Assembly: GCA_019745775.1 (NCBI GenBank)
Contig: JAIESR010000004.1
Span: 1-37,627, forward strand
Length of the DNA stretch: 37,627 nt
Reading direction: 5' to 3'
From: Xanthobacteraceae bacterium
GTDB lineage: Bacteria > Pseudomonadota > Alphaproteobacteria > Rhizobiales > Xanthobacteraceae
Shown here: positions 15,540-23,007 of the stretch, in pieces
Layout of the letters: each line of letters starts with the position of its first letter
Position numbering within the stretch: position 1 is the stretch's first letter
Made by a program: the position numbers and the translations under genes
The notes under the pieces: model-generated
Seen by the model: only the letters and a program-made list of their open reading frames with translations
Databases searched by the model: none
Told to the model about the DNA's origin: nothing

Positions 15540-17703
15540 GTCCTGACAGGCTCGGATTCGTCATGAAGTACTTGTGGGCGTTGAAGGGCTCCTCACCCTC
15601 GGCCGCTTTTATGCGATTCGACGTACCGTCGGGCAACAGTTTCCAGCTCTGCTCGTTGTCCTTGAAATTGGCCACCATAATCTGGTCGAGCACCTGTTCG
15701 TGCACGGTCGGGTTGAGGATCGGACAGAGAACCTCGACCCGGCGGTCCAGGTTGCGCGGCATCATGTCGGCGGAGGAAATGTATACCGCCGACTTCGCAT
15801 GCGGCAGCCCGAAGCCGTTGCCGAAACAGTAGATGCGGCTGTGCTCCAGGAATCGGCCGACGATCGACTTGACGCGGATGTTTTCCGACAGACCCGGGAT
15901 GCCCGGCCGCAGGCAGCAGATGCCGCGCACCACCAGGTCGATCTGCACGCCCGCGCGCGACGCGTCGTAAAGTAGATCGATGATGTCCGGATCGACCAGC
16001 GAGTTATCCTTCATCCATATCGCCGCCGGCTTGCCGGCCCGGGCATAGGCGATCTCCTGGGCGATGTGTTCGGCAACGCGCTGGCGCAGGTTCAGCGGCG
16101 ACACCGCCATTCGCTCGAGCTCGGCCGGCTCGGCGTATCCCGTGATGTAGTTGAATATCCGCGCCACATCGCGCGCGATCACCGGCTCGGCGGTGAAGAA
16201 CGAGAGATCGGTGTAGATGCGTGCCGTCACCGGATGATAGTTGCCGGTGCCGACATGGACATAGGTGGCGAGCGAGCCGCCTTCGCGGCGCACCGCCAGG
16301 GACAATTTGGCGTGGGTCTTGAGCTCGATGAAGCCGAACACGACCTGCGCGCCGGCGCGTTCGAGCGCGCGCGACCAGCGGATGTTGGCCTCTTCGTCGA
16401 AACGCGCCTTGAGCTCGACCAGCGCCGTCACGGACTTGCCGGCTTCGGCAGCCTCGACCAGAGACTTGACGATCGGGGATTCCGAAGAAGTCCGGTAGAG
16501 CGTCTGCTTGATCGCCACCACATCGGGGTCGCGGGCTGCCTGCTGGAGGAACTGCGTCACCGCGTCGAATGATTCATACGGGTGATGGACCACGAGGTCC
16601 TTCTCGCGAATGGCCGCAAAACAGTCGCCGCCGTGCTCGCGGATGCGCTCCGGGAAACGCGGATTGTACGGCACGAATTCGAGATCGGGCCGGTCGAGGC
16701 TCATGAGCTGCGACAGCTCGTTCAGCGCCAGCACGCCATCGACCAGGAAAACTTCGTCGTCACTGCTGGCGAGCGCGCGCTGCACGAACCGCCGCAGCTC
16801 GGCCGGCATCGCGGCTTCCATTTCGAGGCGGATCACCGAGCCGCGCCGTCGGCGCTTGAGCACGGTCTCGAACTCGCGCACGAGGTCTTCGGCTTCTTCC
16901 TCGATTTCGATTTCGGAATCGCGGATCACCCGGAATGCGCCCTGCCCCTTGAGTGTGTAGCCCGGGAACAACTGGCCGATGAATAAGCCGGTGAGCTGCT
17001 CGATCGTAATAACGCGCGCGGGCTTTCCTTCCGCGGTCGGCAGGCGGATGAAGCGCTCGATCTTGTTCGGCATGCGGATCAGCGCGTTCATCGCTTCGCC
17101 GTCGCTGGCGCGGACAAGCTGCAGCGCGATCGTGAAGCCGAGATTGGAGATAAACGGGAACGGATGCGCCGGATCGATCGCCAGCGGCGTCAACAGCGGG
17201 AACACCTGGCGAAGGAAATGGTCCTGCAACCAGGTCTTTTCCTTGCGCGTCACCTCCGGACCATCGACCAGCACGATGCCGGCTTCGACGAGGTCGACGC
17301 GCAACTCCCGCCAGCGCGCCTGCTGATCGCTGGCGAGCGCCGAGACCGCCTCGGAGATGCGCGTCAACTGCTCCGCCGGGGTCAGGCCGTCAGGGCTCCG
17401 GGTGGTGATGCCGGCGCGCAGCTGGCCGCGCAGGCCGGCCACCCGCACCATGAAGAATTCGTCAAGGTTGTTGGCCGAGATCGACAGGAACCGCACCCGC
17501 TCGAACAGGGGGTGGGTCGGGTTTGCGGCCTCTTCGAGCACCCGGCGGTTGAAGTGCAACCAGGACAACTCACGGTTTATAAAGCGATCGGGACTCGCCG
17601 AAAGCGGGGGTGCCGCGGTGCGCTCGGCTTCCAACGTCACCGGAACCTCCGGCTTTTCTTCAGGAATAACAATAGCTTGGGCGCGATCCATGGAAGTAGC
17701 CAT
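15478..17703 (-). CDS. ppk: Polyphosphate kinase 1
   Basis: This enzyme makes inorganic polyphosphate from ATP reversibly through a phosphohistidine intermediate. From the ATG at 17703 it has 741 residues. The N-terminal domain opens with [20 protein letters not shown]. Two phospholipase-D-like C-terminal domains carry the conserved histidines: His464 in LKTHAKLSL, the predicted autophosphorylated residue, and His635 in LPHAKSAVY. An RNLDRRVEV segment follows. An upstream in-frame TTG at 17736 and an ATG at 17691 are alternative starts. Compared with E. coli Ppk it has a roughly 35-residue non-conserved N-terminal extension. It lies 63 bases downstream of the hda homologue. Confidence 0.95.
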   Translation of the reverse strand: MATSMDRAQAIVIPEEKPEVPVTLEAERTAAPPLSASPDRFINRELSWLHFNRRVLEEAANPTHPLFERVRFLSISANNLDEFFMVRVAGLRGQLRAGITTRSPDGLTPAEQLTRISEAVSALASDQQARWRELRVDLVEAGIVLVDGPEVTRKEKTWLQDHFLRQVFPLLTPLAIDPAHPFPFISNLGFTIALQLVRASDGEAMNALIRMPNKIERFIRLPTAEGKPARVITIEQLTGLFIGQLFPGYTLKGQGAFRVIRDSEIEIEEEAEDLVREFETVLKRRRRGSVIRLEMEAAMPAELRRFVQRALASSDDEVFLVDGVLALNELSQLMSLDRPDLEFVPYNPRFPERIREHGGDCFAAIREKDLVVHHPYESFDAVTQFLQQAARDPDVVAIKQTLYRTSSESPIVKSLVEAAEAGKSVTALVELKARFDEEANIRWSRALERAGAQVVFGFIELKTHAKLSLAVRREGGSLATYVHVGTGNYHPVTARIYTDLSFFTAEPVIARDVARIFNYITGYAEPAELERMAVSPLNLRQRVAEHIAQEIAYARAGKPAAIWMKDNSLVDPDIIDLLYDASRAGVQIDLVVRGICCLRPGIPGLSENIRVKSIVGRFLEHSRIYCFGNGFGLPHAKSAVYISSADMMPRNLDRRVEVLCPILNPTVHEQVLDQIMVANFKDNEQSWKLLPDGTSNRIKAAEGEEPFNAHKYFMTNPSLSGRGKSLKESSPRSLVRRLERG

Positions 17704-17766
17704 TTTGCAACATGGCCGTCCTTCATGACGGCTCAATGACCATAACGCTTCGACCTTTCGATCCGG

Positions 17767-18450
17767 TCAAGGCTCGTTTGGTCGCAAAACTTCGGCGGCC
17801 AGGGCCCTGGTCAGGGGCCGCTGGCGGCGCATGGCCTCCCGGTCGAGGATCGCCACGGCCGCCTTGGCATCCGCGAATGACCGGCCGATCCGGGTCGCGA
17901 CATAACCGACGAGCTGCTCATCGACGCCGAGCTGCCGGTCCGCGAACAGCTTCACCAGCACGGCCCGTAACAGCGCGTCGTCGGGCGGCGCGAGCGCGAC
18001 CACGGGCACCGCCTTGAGCCGCGACGCGAGGTCGGGCGTTCGCATCGTCCAGGTCGCCGGCGCCGAACGCGCGGTGACGAGCACAAACGCGTCCTCCTCG
18101 CGCGCGAGGTTGAGCAGATGAAACATCGCGGTCTCATCGAACCCTGCCTCGGCGGCGTCCTCGATCACGAGGGCGCCGGTCGCGAGCGCCGCCGGCACGT
18201 CATGGTCGCGGAGCGCGCGCGCGGCGATCGAGCGCGCGCCGGAGAGCGCCGCCCAAGCGGAGGCCAGATGGCTCTTGCCCGAGCCTTCCGGCCCAATCAG
18301 CGTCACGACCCGGTTCGGCCAGTCGGGCCAGCTATCGATCAACGTGAGTGCCGCGGCGTTCGAGGGCCCGCCCAGGAAGTCGTCGCGGGCGTAGCTCTCC
18401 GCGTGCTCGAGGTCCAAGGTAAGCTGCCGAGGGCCTCGCGCGCCGCTCAT
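17767..18450 (-). CDS. hdaA: DnaA-related AAA+ protein, Hda/HdaA homologue
   Basis: This 227-residue protein consists of a DnaA-like AAA+ domain without the C-terminal origin-binding helix-turn-helix, as in Hda. Hda with the beta clamp stimulates ATP hydrolysis by DnaA and prevents re-initiation of replication. The N terminus has QLTLDL (about 8-13), which fits the QL-type clamp-binding motif of Hda. The Walker A motif is GPEGSGKSH (about 47-55) and the Walker B-like strand is ALVIEDA. The ATG at 18450 overlaps the stop of the upstream phosphatidyltransferase gene (ATGA), so the two are translationally coupled. A much longer in-frame extension upstream is an overlap artefact. Confidence 0.88.
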   Translation of the reverse strand: MSGARGPRQLTLDLEHAESYARDDFLGGPSNAAALTLIDSWPDWPNRVVTLIGPEGSGKSHLASAWAALSGARSIAARALRDHDVPAALATGALVIEDAAEAGFDETAMFHLLNLAREEDAFVLVTARSAPATWTMRTPDLASRLKAVPVVALAPPDDALLRAVLVKLFADRQLGVDEQLVGYVATRIGRSFADAKAAVAILDREAMRRQRPLTRALAAEVLRPNEP

Positions 18451-19013
18451 GGGTCGGCCTTGGTGCCGTTCATATGCCGCACCCATTGGCGCAGGTAGAG
18501 AGCGACCGACACCAGCGTGAGGATCGCGACCAGCGCGGTCAGTCCCTGGATCATCCACCACGCCTCGAACGCGAACGCCAGCGACGCCAGGACCGCCAGC
18601 GCCAGCAGGATCTGCGCGACCGTATTGAGCTTGGACACCGTGAGCGGCTTGAGCGCCACCGGGTTGTCCATCAGCCACGACAGGATAACGGCGCCCACGA
18701 TCATGATGTCGCGGGAGACGACCAGGATGACCAGCCAGCGCGGGATGGCGCCGGCGATGCCGAGCGTCACGTAGATCGAGACGATCAGCGCTTTGTCGGC
18801 GAGCGGATCGAGGAAGGCGCCGAGCTCGGTCGCCATATTGAAGCGCTTGGCGAGGAACCCGTCGACCAGGTCGCTCAGCCCGGCGAGCAGGAACAGCACG
18901 AAAGCAATCTTCATCTCGCCGGCCGCGATCGCCCAGACCATGACCGGAACAAGCAAGATGCGCGCAAGCGTAATTAGGTTCGGAATACTCAAATCAGCGC
19001 CCCGGCCGACCAT
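18447..19013 (-). CDS. CDP-alcohol phosphatidyltransferase (PgsA-like)
   Basis: This 188-residue integral membrane enzyme should transfer a phosphatidyl group from CDP-diacylglycerol to an alcohol, most likely glycerol 3-phosphate on the route to phosphatidylglycerol and cardiolipin. The family motif D-x2-DG-x2-A-R-x8-G-x3-D-x3-D is present as Asp48, Asp51, Gly52, Ala55, Lys56, Gly65, Asp69 and Asp73, with Lys56 replacing the usual arginine. About five or six membrane helices are visible. The headgroup specificity cannot be read from the sequence, so no gene symbol is given. It is the first gene of a minus-strand unit with hdaA and probably ppk, divergent from purM. Confidence 0.88.
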   Translation of the reverse strand: MVGRGADLSIPNLITLARILLVPVMVWAIAAGEMKIAFVLFLLAGLSDLVDGFLAKRFNMATELGAFLDPLADKALIVSIYVTLGIAGAIPRWLVILVVSRDIMIVGAVILSWLMDNPVALKPLTVSKLNTVAQILLALAVLASLAFAFEAWWMIQGLTALVAILTLVSVALYLRQWVRHMNGTKADP

Positions 19014-19140
19014 CTAAGCTTCGCGCCTTGCCTATAGCGACCCGGCGCGTCATCCACTACTCACAATATAGCGGCGGGCAAGGCGTTGCACACGCGACGA
19101 TTCCGCCGTAACACGCGGGCGTTATAAATCGAGGAAAACC

Positions 19141-20208
19141 ATGGCGGACAAGGGCCTCACCTATGCCGAGGCTGGTGTCGACATCGACGCCGGCAACCGG
19201 ATGGTGGACCTGATCAAGCCCTTGGTCCGCGCCACCCGAAGGCCGGGGGCGGACGCGGAAATCGGCGGCTTCGGCGGCCTTTTCGACCTCAAGCGCACCG
19301 GTTTCAAGGACCCGGTCCTGGTCGCCGCGACCGACGGCGTCGGCACCAAGCTCAAGATCGCGATCGACACCGGCCGCCACGACACCATCGGCATCGATCT
19401 CGTCGCGATGTCGGTGAACGATCTTGTCGTGCAGGGCGCCGAACCGCTGTTCTTCCTCGACTACTTCGCCTGCGGAAAGCTCGCGCCCGAGACCGGCGCG
19501 CTGATCGTCAAGGGCGTGGCGGCGGGCTGCAAGGAAGCCGGCTGCGCACTGATCGGCGGCGAGACCGCCGAGATGCCCGGGCTCTACCGCGACGGCGACT
19601 ACGATCTCGCGGGCTTCGCCGTCGGCGCCGCCGAGCGCGACGCGCTGCTGCCGCGCGCCGACATCGGCGCCGGCGACGTGGTGCTCGGCCTCGCTTCCTC
19701 CGGCATCCACTCGAACGGCTATTCGCTGGCACGGCGGGTGGTCGAGGTCAGCGGCCTCGGATGGGACGCGCCGGCGCCGTTCGACAAGTCGAAGACGCTC
19801 GGCGAAGCCTTGCTGACGCCGACGCGCATCTACGTGAAATCGTGCCTCGCGGCGATGCGCGAGACCACGGCGCTGAAAGGTCTCGCCCACATCACAGGGG
19901 GCGGCTTCCCCGACAACATTCCACGCGTGCTGCCGGACGGCACCGGGGTTGCGCTCGATCTCTCGCGCGTCCCGGTCTTGCCGGTATTCAAATGGCTGGC
20001 CGCGACCGGCGGCATCGCCGAGCCGGAAATGCTGCGCACCTTCAACTGCGGCATCGGCATGATCGCGATCGTCGAAAGCGCCAGGGCCGATGCGGTCACC
20101 GACGTGCTCACGCGTGCCGGCGAGACGGTGGTGCAACTCGGCAAGGTCACCGCGGCGGGCGCGGGGGTACCGCGGGTCGCCTATTCAGGCCGCCTTGCTC
20201 TCGGGTGA
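19141..20208 (+). CDS. purM: Phosphoribosylformylglycinamidine cyclo-ligase
   Basis: AIR synthetase catalyses the fifth step of purine synthesis, closing the imidazole ring of formylglycinamidine ribonucleotide with ATP. The 355-residue protein is full length. It shows the family start ([14 protein letters not shown]), the FGG..FDL segment, the [12 protein letters not shown] loop (about 62-73), the [20 protein letters not shown] core and the GGETAEMPG motif. A strong Shine-Dalgarno (GAGGAAAA) lies 6 bases before the ATG. It is co-directional with purN and nearly abuts it. The 127-base gap to the divergent phosphatidyltransferase gene must hold the promoter. I see no riboswitch-like structure in it. 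Confidence 0.97.
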   Translation: MADKGLTYAEAGVDIDAGNRMVDLIKPLVRATRRPGADAEIGGFGGLFDLKRTGFKDPVLVAATDGVGTKLKIAIDTGRHDTIGIDLVAMSVNDLVVQGAEPLFFLDYFACGKLAPETGALIVKGVAAGCKEAGCALIGGETAEMPGLYRDGDYDLAGFAVGAAERDALLPRADIGAGDVVLGLASSGIHSNGYSLARRVVEVSGLGWDAPAPFDKSKTLGEALLTPTRIYVKSCLAAMRETTALKGLAHITGGGFPDNIPRVLPDGTGVALDLSRVPVLPVFKWLAATGGIAEPEMLRTFNCGIGMIAIVESARADAVTDVLTRAGETVVQLGKVTAAGAGVPRVAYSGRLALG

Positions 20209-20213
20209 TAGTG

Positions 20214-20795
20214 ATGGCGAAGAAACGCGTCGCCATCCTGATCTCCGGCCGCGGCTCCAACATGGCTTCGCTGATCGCGGCCGCCAAGGACGACGGCTAT
20301 CCGGCGCAGATCGCGCTGGTTCTTTCAAACCGCCCGGACGCGCCTGGACTTGTAACCGCCAAAAGCCAGGGCATCACGACCGCTGTCGTCGACCACACGA
20401 TGTACGGCAAAGACCGCGAGGGCTTCGAGCGCGCGCTACAGGACGTGCTCACCGCGCACCGGATCGAGCTCGTGTGCCTGGCCGGCTTCATGCGGCTACT
20501 GACGCCGTGGTTCGTCGGCCAATGGCAGGGGCGCATGCTCAACATCCACCCTGCCCTGCTGCCGGCGTTCAAGGGGCTGCATACGCACGAGCGCGCGCTC
20601 GAAGCCGGCGTGAAGACGCATGGCGCGACGGTGCATTTCGTGTCCGCGGAAATGGACTCCGGGCCGATCATTGCCCAAGTAGAAGTGCCGGTGCTGCCAG
20701 GCGATACGGCGGACACGCTGGGGGCACGCGTGCTCGAGGCCGAGCACCGGATCTATCCGCAGGCGCTGCGACAAGTCGCTGAAGGTCGCGCGTAA
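20214..20795 (+). CDS. purN: Phosphoribosylglycinamide formyltransferase
   Basis: GAR transformylase transfers a formyl group from 10-formyltetrahydrofolate to glycinamide ribonucleotide, the third step of purine synthesis. The 193-residue protein has the phosphate loop SGRGSNM (11-17) and the full catalytic triad Asn110, His112 (NIHPALLP) and Asp148 (MDSGPI). The ATG at 20214 lies 5 bases after the purM stop. In-frame GTG codons at 20205 and 20211 could extend it by one to three residues. The stop TAA at 20793-20795 is repeated at 20940-20942 on the far side of the inserted 144-bp element. Confidence 0.97.
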   Translation: MAKKRVAILISGRGSNMASLIAAAKDDGYPAQIALVLSNRPDAPGLVTAKSQGITTAVVDHTMYGKDREGFERALQDVLTAHRIELVCLAGFMRLLTPWFVGQWQGRMLNIHPALLPAFKGLHTHERALEAGVKTHGATVHFVSAEMDSGPIIAQVEVPVLPGDTADTLGARVLEAEHRIYPQALRQVAEGRA

Positions 20796-20939
20796 TACCA
20801 ACCGGTACAAATGTTGACTCGTCATGCGCGGGCTTGACCCGCGCATCCATCAAAAATGAAGAGTCGATTCAACAGGATGGATTGCCGGGTCAAGCCCGGC
20901 AATGGCGGCGGGATCGGTCGAAGTCAACGAGGGTTGGTA
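20796..20939. repeat. 144-bp MITE-like palindromic element, copy 2 (inverted)
   Basis: Read on the opposite strand this matches 12639-12782 over the full 144 bp with four mismatches and no gaps by my alignment (about 97%). Ends are TACCAACC and GGTTGGTA, with the same two internal hairpins (near 20824-20846 and 20880-20902). It is flanked by TAA at 20793-20795, the purN stop, and TAA at 20940-20942, consistent with a 3-bp target duplication. It lies between the convergent genes purN and the cold-shock gene, as copy 1 lies between two convergent genes. Confidence 0.9.
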
Positions 20940-20951
20940 TAAGACGACAAA

Positions 20952-20973
20952 CCCCCGGCGTTTGCGCCGGGGG
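20952..20973 (-). terminator. Intrinsic-type terminator of the cold-shock gene
   Basis: A perfect 9-bp GC-rich stem (CCCCCGGCG 20952-20960 with CGCCGGGGG 20965-20973) has a 4-base loop. On the minus strand it is followed by TTTGTCGTCTT, a moderate T-rich tail, and it lies 46 bases after the stop of the cold-shock gene. Before the 144-bp element inserted, it would have lain about 11 bases after the purN stop and could have served both genes. Confidence 0.75.
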
Positions 20974-21019
20974 CTACGGGTCTTGCTCGGTGGCCGGTTC
21001 GACCGGCCATCCTGCCGTG

Positions 21020-21223
21020 TCAGTTCACCTTGAGATTTTCCGCCGATGTCCTGCCGCGATTGGTCACGAGCTCGTATTCGACATTTTGACCTTCGTTGAG
21101 CGTGCTGAGGCCAGCGCGCTCCACCGCCGAGATGTGGACGAAAACGTCCTTGTCGCCGGTGGAAGGACGGATGAACCCGTAGCCTTTAGTGGGATTGAAC
21201 CATTTGACGGTGCCCTTTTGCAT
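21020..21223 (-). CDS. Cold-shock protein (CspA family)
   Basis: This 67-residue single OB-fold RNA chaperone keeps mRNA unstructured. Both nucleic-acid-binding motifs are present: RNP1 as KGYGFI (residues 13-18) and RNP2 as VFVHIS (27-32). The start MQKGTVKWFNP matches the family. The ATG at 21223 is preceded by AGGAG at a spacing of 8, so the longer open frame upstream is 5' leader. The start-to-upstream-gene gap is over 300 bases, room for the long leader typical of cspA-type genes, though I cannot fold it by hand. Which paralogue (A, B, C...) is not decidable. Confidence 0.95.
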   Translation of the reverse strand: MQKGTVKWFNPTKGYGFIRPSTGDKDVFVHISAVERAGLSTLNEGQNVEYELVTNRGRTSAENLKVN

Positions 21224-21538
21224 CGTCTGTCTCCTGAACAAGTTCTGGCGCCGTAGACACGCGGCCGCACACGTTGCGAGCCACGCCACAGTTCGGCTTT
21301 TGGATTGATCCGTAGCGCAGGCCTTGTCGGCACAACGGCCGGAGCGGCCAAAATCCGAATCCGGAATGGGAACACAATAAATGCGGCTTCAGGATGGCTA
21401 TACATGACCTCTGCAAGTATTCAGCGGGTCATTACGTAGTTCGATAAGTCATTTACAAGGTGCATGACCGCATCAACCGCGCGACCAATGCGGTCGTGCC
21501 TGGTAGCCGGCCGATCACCTTGCGTGCAGCCGGGAAAT
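21224..21538. other. Intergenic region between ndk and the cold-shock gene
   Basis: This 315-base stretch has no credible gene. It must hold the cold-shock gene promoter and leader on the minus strand. I find no hexamer pair that stands out as a sigma-70 promoter. A large hairpin lies at 21462-21499 near the ndk end. The short open frames here overlap the leader and have no matching start signals. Confidence 0.6.
21462..21499 (-). terminator. Hairpin downstream of ndk, possible terminator
   Basis: Arms 21462-21473 (GCATGACCGCAT) and 21488-21499 pair over 12 positions with one G-T type mismatch, around a 14-base loop. It lies 40 bases after the ndk stop on the minus strand. It has no T-run, so it may be a transcript-stabilising stem and not a terminator. 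Confidence 0.35.
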
Positions 21539-21961
21539 CTAGCCGACGATTTCGTTGCCGGAAAAGAACTGGGCGATTTCTTTCGCCGCGGTGTCGGGGG
21601 CGTCCGAGCCATGGACGGAGTTTTCGCCGATCGACTTCGCGTGCACCTTGCGGATCGTATTCGCCGCCGCCTTGGCCGGATCGGTCGCGCCCATCACGTC
21701 ACGGTAGCGCACGATCGCATTATCGCCTTCCAGCACCTGGACCACGACCGGCCCGGAGATCATGAAGGTGACGAGTTCGCCGAAAAATGGACGCTCGCGA
21801 TGCACCGCGTAGAACGTCTCGGCCTGCACGCGGGTGATCCGCACGCGCTTCTGCGCGACGATGCGCAGCCCCGCCTGCTCGATCATGGCGTTGATCGCGC
21901 CGGTCAGATTGCGCGCGGTCGCGTCGGGCTTAAGGATGGAAAAAGTGCGTTCGATTGCCAT
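21539..21961 (-). CDS. ndk: Nucleoside diphosphate kinase
   Basis: This 140-residue enzyme balances NTP and dNTP pools by moving the gamma phosphate through a phosphohistidine. It has the N-terminal TFSILKPDA with Lys11, the KRVRIT strand, and the active-site loop [11 protein letters not shown] with catalytic His117 in the standard position. The length is normal. One local oddity is the [13 protein letters not shown] segment, where most relatives have an Ala/Asp-rich sequence before the active site. It stands alone on the minus strand, about 125 bases downstream of the cyclase-family gene. Confidence 0.97.
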   Translation of the reverse strand: MAIERTFSILKPDATARNLTGAINAMIEQAGLRIVAQKRVRITRVQAETFYAVHRERPFFGELVTFMISGPVVVQVLEGDNAIVRYRDVMGATDPAKAAANTIRKVHAKSIGENSVHGSDAPDTAAKEIAQFFSGNEIVG

Positions 21962-22034
21962 TGGAAGGATTTCTCGTTGAGATCACGATCACCATAGTGC
22001 GCGCGGCTTATAGCGGCGCCGCCGCCGCGCAGCA

Positions 22035-22078
22035 AGCTCCCGCGGCCTTCAGCTCCCGCGGCCTTCAGCTCCCGCGGC
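22035..22078. repeat. 16-bp tandem repeat, about 2.75 units
   Basis: The unit AGCTCCCGCGGCCTTC occurs at 22035-22050 and 22051-22066, with 12 bases of a third copy at 22067-22078. It lies just 3' of the cyclase-family gene on the minus strand (stop at 22086). Each unit contains the palindrome CCGCGG. It is a candidate length-variable locus. Confidence 0.85.
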
Positions 22079-22085
22079 TTGGCGA

Positions 22086-22898
22086 CTACACCAGCGCGAA
22101 CAGCCGCGTCGGTCCGCCGGTCGCGCCTTTGACCTTCGCGAGCCCGACCATCAGCATCGCACCGGCGGCAGGCACGTTGTCGAGGCCCGCGACATTCTCG
22201 AGGCCCCAGCGCCCCGCGCCCAGCCACGATACGTGCGTCTTGAAATCCTTCGACGCGCCGTGATCGAGCGAAAGCGTGTCGACCGCGAGCCCCGCGACCT
22301 TGCGCTCCTTTAGTAACCACGCGACGGCATCGGGCGAGAAGCCCGGGAAGTGCATCACGCCGGCCGCGTCCTTGCCGACATACTTGGTCTTGTCCGAAAC
22401 GCGCTTGGCCCAGCCGGAATTCATCGCCACGCAGGCGTTGGCGGGCAGACGCCCGTGGCGCCGCTCCCAGGCCGCGATGTCCGCCCGTGAGAGCTGGTAG
22501 TCGGGATCCTGCGCCGCCTTGTCGGCGACGTCGATCACCGCCAGCGGCACCGCCAGCACCTCGGCTGGAATCTGCTCCACCGCGATGCCGCTTTCGGAAA
22601 AGTGGATCGGCGCATCGAGATGCGTGCCGGAATGCTCGATCAAGCTCCAGCGATAGAGGTTGTAGCCATCCTTCTTCAGGTCGAAGACCTTCTGCATTTC
22701 GATCCCCGGCGTACCGTCGAAGGTCGGGAAGTCCGCCGACATCGTGTGCGTGAGGTCGACGACCTTCTTGAACGGCCGCGGCGCCGCCAGCGCGGGCGAC
22801 AACGCCCCCGCAGTCGCGGCAAATGCCGCCGCCGCACCAAGGACCCGACGGCGCGACAGCGCGCGGTGGACCACTTCCTGACATCCCGGAACGCACAT
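22086..22898 (-). CDS. Tat-exported cyclase-family metal hydrolase
   Basis: This 270-residue protein belongs to the cyclase / kynurenine formamidase-like family of metal-dependent amide or ester hydrolases. The metal-binding signature HSGTHLDAPIHF (about 89-100) is intact. The N terminus has a twin-arginine signal (SRRRVLGAAAAFAATAG, arginines at 16-18), so the folded protein should be exported to the periplasm. Cytoplasmic KynB lacks such a signal. GAGGAG lies 5 bases before the ATG at 22898. No tryptophan-degradation genes are nearby, so the substrate is open. It is divergent from the ABC-F gene, with a 109-base gap for promoters. Confidence 0.85.
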   Translation of the reverse strand: MCVPGCQEVVHRALSRRRVLGAAAAFAATAGALSPALAAPRPFKKVVDLTHTMSADFPTFDGTPGIEMQKVFDLKKDGYNLYRWSLIEHSGTHLDAPIHFSESGIAVEQIPAEVLAVPLAVIDVADKAAQDPDYQLSRADIAAWERRHGRLPANACVAMNSGWAKRVSDKTKYVGKDAAGVMHFPGFSPDAVAWLLKERKVAGLAVDTLSLDHGASKDFKTHVSWLGAGRWGLENVAGLDNVPAAGAMLMVGLAKVKGATGGPTRLFALV

Positions 22899-23007
22899 CG
22901 GAGTCTCCTCGAACAGTCACGTCACGCAAAGCGTGCGCCCGCCGCGGCGTGCTTGCAACAAACTCTTTGGCATTGCCTCGCGCGGGCTGCTCGGCCAAAT
23001 AGCGCCC

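Noticed and set aside
17767-18678. Longer hdaA frame starting at 18678
   Set aside because: The extra 76 residues are an out-of-frame reading of the phosphatidyltransferase gene. The ATG at 18450, overlapping that gene's stop, begins the recognisable protein.
19014-19140. Purine-related riboswitch upstream of purM
   Set aside because: Only 127 bases are available between divergent starts, and I see no conserved aptamer-like core. A Shine-Dalgarno and ordinary promoter are enough.
20668-20853. Small frames starting in or crossing the 144-bp elements (also near 12465-12722 and 12725-12991)
   Set aside because: They read peptides such as MDARVKPAHDE from the palindromic repeat itself. These are typical spurious translations of this repeat type, not genes.
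12639-20939. Composite transposon bounded by the two inverted 144-bp elements
   Set aside because: The DNA between them is housekeeping (pgsA-like, hdaA, ppk, ppx, purM, purN) and no transposase is present. Each copy has its own 3-bp flanking duplication, which fits two separate insertions.
22035-22078. Possible CRISPR-like array
   Set aside because: The units are 16 bp and directly adjacent without spacers, so it is a plain tandem repeat.
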